From Thermoflexales bacterium (GTDB taxonomy: Bacteria; Chloroflexota; Anaerolineae; Fen-1058): a stretch of DNA of 15,511 nucleotides. The notes beneath the pieces were generated by a model. It worked only from the letters and a program-made list of their open reading frames with translations. It was not told the origin of the DNA and searched no databases. Made by a program: the position numbers and the translations under genes. Below, one piece after another: positions 1-6,233 of this stretch (position 1 is the stretch's first letter; each line of letters opens with the position of its first letter). Location: the NCBI GenBank assembly GCA_016931085.1, contig JAFGFO010000015.1:1-15511 (forward strand). The letters are read 5' to 3'.

Positions 1-431
1 TGCCAGGCTTTATCACGCTGGATAACATCATCGACGAGCATTTTTCGCGCAACCCACGCCTGGTAGCCGGCTTATTTCAATGGGGCTATATCGAGGAATT
101 GGGGCTGGGCATCGACCGGATGATCGAGGAAATGGTCCAGCTCGGTCACCCGCCGCCCAAGTTCAAAGCCTTGCCCTATTCTTTTACGGTCACGCTGTAT
201 AATGTGCACGAGCGCAGGGCTGTGCCGTCCTGGCAACATTCCATGAACGAGCGCCAGGCACGGGCCGTGCAGTTCGTCCGCGAGCATGGGCGGATTGCCA
301 ACCGAGATTACCAATTTCTCTGCCAAGACGTCTCCCCCGAGACACTCCGGCTGGACCTGGCAGACCTGGTTGATAGAGGCATTTTTCTTAGAGTAGGAGC
401 TAAAAAAGGGACCTATTATATTTTCAAATAG
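1..431 (+). CDS. C-terminal part of an AlbA/Schlafen-type ATP-binding transcriptional regulator (5' end outside window)
   Basis: The gene enters from the left and is read in the frame that starts at base 3; about 142 residues are visible. The segment around RNPRLVAGLF and GYIEELGLGIDRM is the hallmark of the C-terminal HATPase_c_4 region found in 'putative DNA-binding' proteins that begin with an AlbA_2 (Schlafen-like) domain, often annotated as RecG-like. The end (about residues 80-142) reads as a winged helix: a region like NRDYQFLC, then SPETLRLDLADLVDRGIF and a short beta wing finishing in YYIFK. Such proteins are thought to be nucleic-acid-binding regulators and are frequent in defence islands. 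It converges on the lipoprotein gene at 483-1016. The N-terminal AlbA domain is not visible, so the assignment rests on the C-terminal half. The family call is fairly firm; the function is not known. Confidence 0.8.
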   Translation, partial: PGFITLDNIIDEHFSRNPRLVAGLFQWGYIEELGLGIDRMIEEMVQLGHPPPKFKALPYSFTVTLYNVHERRAVPSWQHSMNERQARAVQFVREHGRIANRDYQFLCQDVSPETLRLDLADLVDRGIFLRVGAKKGTYYIFK

Positions 432-462
432 TTATCCCAATTTTATCCCAATTTTATCCCAA
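432..462. repeat. Three tandem 11-bp repeats containing TTATCCCAA
   Basis: TTATCCCAA occurs at 432-440, 443-451 and 454-462, exactly 11 bp apart, about one helical turn. An inverted copy, TTGGGATAA, lies at 514-522 inside the 3' end of the lipoprotein gene, and a partial copy (TATCCCAA) is near 487. The repeats start right at the stop codon of the upstream regulator gene and fill the gap between two convergent genes. Helical phasing suggests a protein-binding array, or a simple tandem duplication; no U-tract terminator is clear. Confidence 0.7.
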
Positions 463-482
463 AAAACAGGCTATAATAAGCT

Positions 483-1016
483 CTATATCCCAAGCTGATG
501 GCCGGGATGTAATTTGGGATAAATAGCTGACTGATTGCTCCCCGCCTGTACACCAGTTGGCAAAGTGACTCGTCCATTTCTCCCCATCTCGTGCCTGGCC
601 TCTGGCTTGAGTGGTTTGAGCTGCACAGGGGCGGTCATGACAGTGTGGTGCTGGATGTGCGGGTCAAGCTCGACGCTCCATGGGACATAGCCGGCGGCCT
701 CGACCGTCAGCGTATGGGGGCCGGTAGCCTCGATGACTACCTGCAGGCAGCAGCCGCGCCCCAGCTCGTGCCCGTCCACCGCGATCACAGCGCTGTGGAC
801 GTGTTTGCCCGTTTGCTTGTCGGTCACGTCCAGGTTCAGTTGCAGATAGGGTGTCTCGACCGTCGGCTCGCCGCCGGCATTGAGCGGCAGCCGCCCGCTC
901 TCGCCCTCTTCCAGCAGCCAGGGCGTGGGGGTGGGCGCGACTGAGGTAGGTCGGCCGCCGCAAGCAGGCAACAGTGTCAGGACCAATAACGCAGTTTGAA
1001 TGGTTCGGATATGCAT
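483..1016 (-). CDS. Predicted lipoprotein with a PEGA/carboxypeptidase-regulatory-like beta domain
   Basis: The 177-aa product begins with a short charged segment and a hydrophobic stretch ending in LLPAC, a good lipobox with the modified cysteine at residue 19, so it should be exported and lipid-anchored. A Thr/Pro linker (about residues 24-33) follows. Residues about 57-130 then form a beta-sandwich-like pattern: LQLNLDVTDKQTG, AVIAVDGHELG, HTLTVEAAGYVPW. This resembles PEGA or carboxypeptidase-regulatory-like surface domains, where the AxGYxPW turn is typical. The last 45 residues are low in recognisable features. No strong ribosome-binding site precedes the ATG; the start is chosen because it gives a complete signal peptide. 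Its partner is unknown. It faces the convergent regulator gene, and upstream lies the small GIY-YIG-like gene on the same strand. Confidence 0.7.
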   Translation of the reverse strand: MHIRTIQTALLVLTLLPACGGRPTSVAPTPTPWLLEEGESGRLPLNAGGEPTVETPYLQLNLDVTDKQTGKHVHSAVIAVDGHELGRGCCLQVVIEATGPHTLTVEAAGYVPWSVELDPHIQHHTVMTAPVQLKPLKPEARHEMGRNGRVTLPTGVQAGSNQSAIYPKLHPGHQLGI

Positions 1017-1111
1017 TTCAGGCTACGACTCGCGTGTTGACGCTAAAACAGAAGTACACAGTGCGCCAGTTAACGCTACTAATTGTTATTAGCACGATTG
1101 TCCCAAAGAAT

Positions 1112-1324
1112 TTACTGTTTCGTCGTGCTTGTAATGGTGTAGGTATAGCCGTATTTCCAGCCTTCTCCGCCTGGGCCTCCTGTGTAACCAGGTTTTGCAA
1201 GCATGTCTTTCTCCCATTGGCGGGCTTCTTTCTCAGTAGCGAAGCTGCGTTGCCACCAGTCAGATGGGTTGCCGTGTGCTCTCTTCCTGGATTCAGGATC
1301 ATCAGTCAAACCAACGTATTTCAT
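1112..1324 (-). CDS. Small GIY-YIG-like protein
   Basis: This 70-aa protein starts MKYVGLTDDP, followed by R13 and H17 and, after a short helix, a conserved-looking WE at 37-38. That order (YVG, Arg, His, Glu) matches the core of GIY-YIG nuclease-fold proteins, but the first GIY strand is missing or reduced and the protein is shorter than the usual 90-aa domain. The C-terminus is rich in Gly, Trp and Tyr (GGPGGEGWKYGYTYT). From memory, small stand-alone proteins of this type with HGNPxDW motifs are scattered in bacteria and plasmids; no activity is established here. The start is well supported: AAAGGAGG sits five bases before the ATG. It is probably its own transcript or the tail of the membrane-protein cassette, 86 bp downstream of that cassette's last gene. 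Confidence 0.72.
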   Translation of the reverse strand: MKYVGLTDDPESRKRAHGNPSDWWQRSFATEKEARQWEKDMLAKPGYTGGPGGEGWKYGYTYTITSTTKQ

Positions 1325-1410
1325 GTGTGCCTCCTTTATCGATAGCGTTACTCATAGCGCGTCTCGGCGCACTGTGTCACCCTTGCGGCTACTACGCGAT
1401 AGCATACCGT

Positions 1411-2310
1411 TCAATCTTGGATCGTCCAGGCGGTAAACCCGCCGCCAGATTGCTCTACAAGGTATCGGTTTTCCTGGCCGTCGCTAATAGCGACCAGGGC
1501 GATCTTTTTGTCTCCCTCCACCCACACAAGACTGGAAATTCGACCCAGGTTTCGTGCCGGCGTATAAATGAGTTGTGTGTTCGCTATCTCAAAGATAAAG
1601 AGGGACTCTGCATTGTTTTGTGCGTCTCGTGCGACAAAAGCAATCTTGTCGCCTGCCTTTGCCCAGGCCAGCGGCAACGACGCTTCCAAGCTCAGGCTGC
1701 GGGGGAAACGCGGGTCAGACTCGCGATCCGTTATCAAGGATGGCTTGGGAGAAGAAGATGCCAGGTCGAGAAGATAAAGGCTGCCCAATGGATTGTAAGC
1801 GCGAGAAAGCACCAGCACCTTCCCCGAGCTATGCCACCAAAAAGCTTCGAACTCGGCCAGGCTGCAGATTTGGCGTTCTTTGTGAGTTTGCCCGCTGTAT
1901 GCATAGACTCTTTTGACGCCTCTGTTGAACGTATAGATTTCATCGTTATACTCGCCCAGGACCACAAAGGCCGGTTCGGGCAATCCCGGCGACCGTGTCA
2001 AGTCTGCCGGCTGTTGCAGTGTAGACGGCGAGTACGCATTGATTTGAGCAAGAGGTGGCCAATCTAGCGCGTAGGCAACAACCACGACCACGATGAGCAC
2101 CAGAAGCGCAAGTCCCAACAAGCTCCCCAGGCACCCGGAGGGAGTACGAGCGCTCCACCAGCGGCCGCTCTGGGTAAGGCGACTCTCGGACGATTGCACG
2201 CGTTGTGTACTGACCTGTCCCTTCTCAACCTCGGCCAGAAAAGCGATCGCATTCTTTGTTTTGTCTGTTGCTGGAGGGAGACGACGGTCGCTATCTGATG
2301 TAGTAGTCAT
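1411..2310 (-). CDS. Single-pass membrane protein with a WD40/TolB-like extracytoplasmic region
   Basis: The 299-aa product has a polar cytoplasmic N-terminus of about 58 residues, one strong transmembrane helix (about residues 61-83, LLGLALLVLIVVVVVAYAL) and a C-terminal region of about 200 residues made of repeated beta-strand units. Examples are VLGEYNDEIYTFN, GKVLVLSRAYNPLGSLYLLDL, GDKIAFVARD and DKKIALVAISDG. Alternating hydrophobic strands with GDKIA-type turns resemble TolB/WD40 beta-propeller blades, though only three or four blades would fit. It is the last gene of a three-gene cassette; its ATG is separated from the preceding stop by one base and has no clear Shine-Dalgarno, so it is probably translated by coupling. 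The function is not recognised; a sensor or scaffold role outside the membrane is only inference. Confidence 0.72.
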   Translation of the reverse strand: MTTTSDSDRRLPPATDKTKNAIAFLAEVEKGQVSTQRVQSSESRLTQSGRWWSARTPSGCLGSLLGLALLVLIVVVVVAYALDWPPLAQINAYSPSTLQQPADLTRSPGLPEPAFVVLGEYNDEIYTFNRGVKRVYAYSGQTHKERQICSLAEFEAFWWHSSGKVLVLSRAYNPLGSLYLLDLASSSPKPSLITDRESDPRFPRSLSLEASLPLAWAKAGDKIAFVARDAQNNAESLFIFEIANTQLIYTPARNLGRISSLVWVEGDKKIALVAISDGQENRYLVEQSGGGFTAWTIQD

Positions 2311-2311
2311 T

Positions 2312-2767
2312 TCATTTACCGCTCAGTTTGTCTTTTAGCTTTTGTAACCACTCGTACAGTTTTGGAACGTGCGTATAACGTTCCGGTTCCTTCAAGAGTA
2401 TCTCGGCCCGTTCGAGCGCGTTCCTGCCAACTAGGCCCAAGTTTCCCAATTCCTCGGAACTTGCTTGATGACGATACTGTTGCATAGCTTCTTGTGCTAT
2501 CCCGGCAATGTGCAACTCGACAATTGCTGAATCCCTTTCCCTCATCCCCTGGCAGATCTCCAGAGCTTCTTGCAATGATTTCCGTTTTACGGCATCACAT
2601 AGTTGATCGTATTGTAACTTGAGCTGGCGACCATGCTTGCGATCATATTCAATGGTGAGATCTTGAGCGACCTTGACACCCGGCTGGCGGCCATGCTTAC
2701 CGCCAAATATGAGCAGAGAGAGAGCTATCGACAAGAAGCAAAACGCTAAAACGATAATCCAATTCAT
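2312..2767 (-). CDS. Hypothetical protein with N-terminal membrane anchor
   Basis: A 151-aa protein with one hydrophobic N-terminal helix (about residues 3-21) and an otherwise helical, charged soluble part. Residues 50-130 look like two or three antiparallel helical hairpins (KRKSLQEALEICQGM, LERAEILLKEPERY), suggesting a TPR-like or coiled helical bundle, presumably facing the cytoplasm or the cell surface beside the membrane. I do not recognise a family. The start overlaps the stop of the preceding gene by four bases (ATGA) and has AAGGAGG seven bases upstream inside that gene, so the two are certainly co-transcribed and co-translated. It is the middle gene of the cassette 3675-1411, which suggests a membrane complex. 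Confidence 0.7.
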   Translation of the reverse strand: MNWIIVLAFCFLSIALSLLIFGGKHGRQPGVKVAQDLTIEYDRKHGRQLKLQYDQLCDAVKRKSLQEALEICQGMRERDSAIVELHIAGIAQEAMQQYRHQASSEELGNLGLVGRNALERAEILLKEPERYTHVPKLYEWLQKLKDKLSGK

Positions 2768-3675
2768 TTTTCACCCTCCTTGTTCTTTGAAGTGCCTATA
2801 GGCCAGTCGCCTTTATAAGCAAAATCGCTGAATGTTGGCTCTGGCTGAAGCATCCAAAACCGTGTCAGTTCATGCCATGTGACACATTCCTCCTCGAACG
2901 ACTTGACTGGCTGGAGCCCTAAGGCTTCTGCCAACTGGTATCTGAAAAGATCAAAGGCGGCGCGAAACATCTCTCCCCAATCACAAGCGCTGCTAATCGC
3001 CGCCCGGTAGAAAACGAAAGCGGCGATTAACGACAGCAAAGGCAGCCACCAACTCAAGTTGGACTCAAACAAGATACGCACGAATAAACACTCAATGCCA
3101 AAGATGCCTATTAAAAAGCTGGCGTTGAGCAAAAAGTCCAGTGTGGAGCGGTATCCGGTGATATAGGAAGTAAACTCGTGCTTGTCCAGGATGGGGAGCA
3201 TACGGGGCCAAAACAATACCCCGTCCATACAATATCTTCGCCGCGGATAAGCTTCGAAAGCCGCAATGACGTTCCCCAACTGGGTTGGCAGAACCCAGGC
3301 TGGAGTGGGAAACGAGTCATCGAGATCAGAGTCATGCTGCTCTTGTAATTGGTTCCTGCGCTCCAGATGCCAGCCAGTCAAAAATTGTCCCCACCAACTA
3401 TCTTTCCATACATGACCTTCGTAGAGACGTATGATTGGGACTTCAATGGCGCTAATTATGTAGCTGAGCAGGATTGCTAATGCGCCACTGATGAATGCCT
3501 GGTCTTGTAGGTCGCGGCCGGCGATTTCATTCACTATGGGGAGGAAGCGAAAAGAAGGGAGGATGAAGAACTGGTTGAGCATGACGAAAAGTAAAGCAGG
3601 GAACAGGGCCGGCAGCCGGAATGCATCCACCAGCATCTTGACCAGTTCTGACAAACTAGTAACAATAGCGTTCAT
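2764..3675 (-). CDS. Multi-pass membrane protein of unknown function
   Basis: The 303-aa product has four predicted membrane helices, at about residues 21-39, 60-80, 180-202 and 207-227. The long loop between helices 2 and 3 (about 84-178) carries a conserved-looking block, LPTQLGNVIAAFEAYPRRRY followed by DGVLFWPRM, and the C-terminal 75 residues are soluble. I believe similar proteins with the 'GNVIAAFEAYP..RYGMDGVLFWPR' block occur as hypothetical membrane proteins in other bacteria, but I cannot name a Pfam family. The start is supported by GAGGAGG seven bases upstream. It heads a cassette with the two following membrane-anchored proteins (overlap of 4 bp, then a gap of 1 bp). Two paired hairpins and a large conserved loop suggest a membrane complex or a membrane effector; function unproven. 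Confidence 0.78.
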   Translation of the reverse strand: MNAIVTSLSELVKMLVDAFRLPALFPALLFVMLNQFFILPSFRFLPIVNEIAGRDLQDQAFISGALAILLSYIISAIEVPIIRLYEGHVWKDSWWGQFLTGWHLERRNQLQEQHDSDLDDSFPTPAWVLPTQLGNVIAAFEAYPRRRYCMDGVLFWPRMLPILDKHEFTSYITGYRSTLDFLLNASFLIGIFGIECLFVRILFESNLSWWLPLLSLIAAFVFYRAAISSACDWGEMFRAAFDLFRYQLAEALGLQPVKSFEEECVTWHELTRFWMLQPEPTFSDFAYKGDWPIGTSKNKEGEK

Positions 3676-3895
3676 TCTTCTTCCTCCTCAGTTATTCGAA
3701 AACCCCCGCGCCGGCCTGGCATGCTTGTGCTGGCATCTCTTGAATCATTGACCAGATGAGGTTTTGAGACCACTGAATCAATACCCTCATCCGTCGCGCG
3801 TCATTGCATCAATGATTCTATCCCCTTCACATCAATACGCGGTCAGCGGTGATGACGGTTGCAGACCTGACAGCTCAGCATAAGCCAGTCCTCTA
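3676..3895. other. Gene-free gap with a nested inverted repeat
   Basis: This stretch between the NACHT gene and the membrane cassette holds no convincing coding sequence. It contains an outer perfect 10-bp inverted repeat, GAATCATTGA at 3742-3751 and TCAATGATTC at 3809-3818, and inside it an inner 7-bp pair, GATGAGG at 3755-3761 and CCTCATC at 3785-3791. The two nested arms could form a cruciform, or bind a dimeric regulator upstream of the cassette. There is no T-rich tract typical of a simple terminator, and I could not find a convincing sigma-70 promoter. Confidence 0.6.
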
Positions 3896-6178
3896 TCACA
3901 ACTCTCCGCTCTTTGTCAATAAGGGGTCGTTGCAAGTCGACGGCGAACTCAATATCTTCCTCACTCGCGTAGTCTCTGACCGATTAGGTAGCCAAATAGT
4001 CTCATCCCGTCTAATTTTGGTGGTAAGGTGCTCGCTTTGCAGAAGACCAAGGATATCAGGAACCAGCCTGCGAGATCTATGGTCAAGTCCCCTGCACAAT
4101 GCACTCTCTTTACGACCTGCGCCGGCTTGGAGATAGAGTTTCTTCAATACTGTCAGTGTCACCCGTACTCCGATAGGCAAATCTAGTTTCAAAATGGCAT
4201 TGGTCGTTTCCACAGTTTGAGAGAAGCTGTCAAAAACACACCCGCCCAGAAAAATATTCTGTGGCAATTCTGCCTCTGATACTACTCCGTCAATCTCTGC
4301 AAAGTAGCACCCACGAAACCGAGGCAATTGCGCAGCATCTACGTCACTATCGATCTCTAGTCGTGAGAAATAACACTCTTGAAATTCTATGCCAGAGAAA
4401 GCTCCCATACCTTTGGGTAGTTCGAGATCAGGGATTAAAGTATTTTTCACATAAACGTTATATTGGATAGGCCACTGTTTCTCAAAGGCAATCCTTACCA
4501 AATCCGTAGTGAGAAGTGCAGCATCATAAGATTCAGCCGCTTTCCTCAGAGCAGGGTTCAATTTTCCACTTGAATAGCCTAGATTGGAAAGTCGGTTTGC
4601 GGCAACGGAGATGCCTAACGACCGCAAGGCACATTCAGCATTCGCAAAGAGCTCAAGATCAAAGGCGAATGGATTGTTTGCAAATTCAACGACGTCTCCA
4701 ACCCTACACACATCCGCCCAATCTTCATCAATAAACCGACGTGTGTCTTCCTCTACCTGGTCGATTCCCAGCCCTGGCAGGCGTTGCAGCAAGACCATGG
4801 CCAATTCATTCGGCTGATACCCACAGATTTCTTTGAAAGCGTCGATAATTTGATCTGATGTCAAAGGACCTAGACCATCCTGGGATACACGAGCTTTTGT
4901 TGCCAGTCTTTCAAGGATACGCTTGAGCGTATCGCCATCTATCCCAGCTTCGATTTTAGCTTCCCGGCGTACAACTTGGTCTAACAAAGTATTCCACCCA
5001 ATAGCAGGATCGACAACTCCTTTTGCCATACCGTCTGATTGTGTGATCCCCTTAAGTAAACCTTTCGCTACAAGAGTGCCCAACAACAGTGGCCTTGCAG
5101 GTAGCCAGGCTGGCATACCTTCTTTGGGGAACTTGTGTTTCTCCAAGTATGTCGTAATCTGTTTTTCAGTAAAATCATTGAGACTCAATTTTACAAAAGA
5201 TAGGTCGATAGCAAGTGCTTTGGAGCACTCGTCCTCTCCATCGAAGAAGTGGGCCCTTCCTGCCATGGTAAGTCCAGCTTCAGGCGGAGTATCTTGGACA
5301 AACTCGCGAATCATTTGCATAGAGCGATAGCGAACTTCACGCAACGTTTTCCAAACACCTACCCACCCCAGGATTGAGATTTCGTCAAAACCATCTAATA
5401 ACAAGATGGCATAGCCGGCTCGCCAGGCTCGGACAAGGTGCGAGTGAGATGCAAATCCAATATTGCGAGCGTGACGTTCCAGCACCTCAGCAGGATTTAT
5501 TTGCCCAATGTGATCCCGCAGGTTCAGATAAACAGGAAATTGCGGAATGTGTCCCTTATGATGTCGTTTCCTCAATTCGAAATAGATTTCGCGCATGGTC
5601 ATACTCTTGCCAGCGCCATAATCACCAAGAAGAAGCACCCGCCCGCCACTCACCAGACGGTTGCAAATCTCTCCCACACTCCACAGGTTACTCGAGCCCG
5701 TCTCTACCAGATCCAGAGGTACGTACTCAACGGTTGGATTAAGGGAATCCGTCTCGGGGTCACGCACACTTCCAAAAGAATAGTTATTCCGGGCGCTGAG
5801 GTAACTTTTCGTGTCAATCAGCCTGCTCTGAAAGTGTGCAAAGGAAAGAGGAACGACAGATCCCTTAAATTGACGAACCTCTTCCCTTTGATCACCAGTC
5901 GGTTCTTGTTGGGTGATAAACCAACATTTGACAGCCTTGTCTGAATATCGGCGCTGAAACTGCTTTGCCAGGCCGTCCAATTTTTTAGCGTCCCCCCTGG
6001 CTTTTGCACGCTGCCGCGATGTAGTGGCTTCAATCAAGTGGATGCAATCTTCCGTAATAAAGACTCCATCACATTCACGCCCGCTAATGATGCGACTGCC
6101 ATCGAACTCGGCCTCAGGCCAGAGATGCCGCGCGATGCGTCTCACCTCATCTTCAAATATTGTGTCATCATAGTTCAT
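3896..6178 (-). CDS. STAND defence protein: restriction-endonuclease-like N-terminus fused to a NACHT NTPase
   Basis: A 760-aa predicted intracellular sensor. Residues about 5-125 look like a PD-(D/E)xK nuclease fold: an early acidic helix (E10/E11), D37 in ECDGVFI, then E50-x-T52 in HLIEATTS with downstream lysines K57, K59 and K65/K66. The usual catalytic lysine is replaced by Thr. Residues about 175-390 are a NACHT module: Walker A GDYGAGKS (185-192), Walker B with ILLLDGFDEIS (258-268), and R308 in TMAGRAHFF as a sensor-type arginine. Residues 390-560 fit a winged-helix and helical region. Residues 590-650 contain repeated FxECYFSRLEID-like strands resembling pentapeptide-type beta units, a possible sensing region. 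In the STAND family, ligand binding drives oligomerisation and activates the effector. It lies 55 bp after the methyltransferase stop and is AT-richer than that gene, so it may have been acquired separately. The start has AGGAG about 12 bases upstream, wider than ideal. Confidence 0.82.
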   Translation of the reverse strand: MNYDDTIFEDEVRRIARHLWPEAEFDGSRIISGRECDGVFITEDCIHLIEATTSRQRAKARGDAKKLDGLAKQFQRRYSDKAVKCWFITQQEPTGDQREEVRQFKGSVVPLSFAHFQSRLIDTKSYLSARNNYSFGSVRDPETDSLNPTVEYVPLDLVETGSSNLWSVGEICNRLVSGGRVLLLGDYGAGKSMTMREIYFELRKRHHKGHIPQFPVYLNLRDHIGQINPAEVLERHARNIGFASHSHLVRAWRAGYAILLLDGFDEISILGWVGVWKTLREVRYRSMQMIREFVQDTPPEAGLTMAGRAHFFDGEDECSKALAIDLSFVKLSLNDFTEKQITTYLEKHKFPKEGMPAWLPARPLLLGTLVAKGLLKGITQSDGMAKGVVDPAIGWNTLLDQVVRREAKIEAGIDGDTLKRILERLATKARVSQDGLGPLTSDQIIDAFKEICGYQPNELAMVLLQRLPGLGIDQVEEDTRRFIDEDWADVCRVGDVVEFANNPFAFDLELFANAECALRSLGISVAANRLSNLGYSSGKLNPALRKAAESYDAALLTTDLVRIAFEKQWPIQYNVYVKNTLIPDLELPKGMGAFSGIEFQECYFSRLEIDSDVDAAQLPRFRGCYFAEIDGVVSEAELPQNIFLGGCVFDSFSQTVETTNAILKLDLPIGVRVTLTVLKKLYLQAGAGRKESALCRGLDHRSRRLVPDILGLLQSEHLTTKIRRDETIWLPNRSETTRVRKILSSPSTCNDPLLTKSGEL

Positions 6179-6233
6179 TTTTCTTCGGTTCTCCTGCTAC
6201 CTCAAGGCTGTTATGAGCTTATCATGCTCACCC

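Noticed and set aside
432..462. Short CRISPR-like array
   Set aside because: The units are 11 bp with no unique spacers; it is a tandem repeat.
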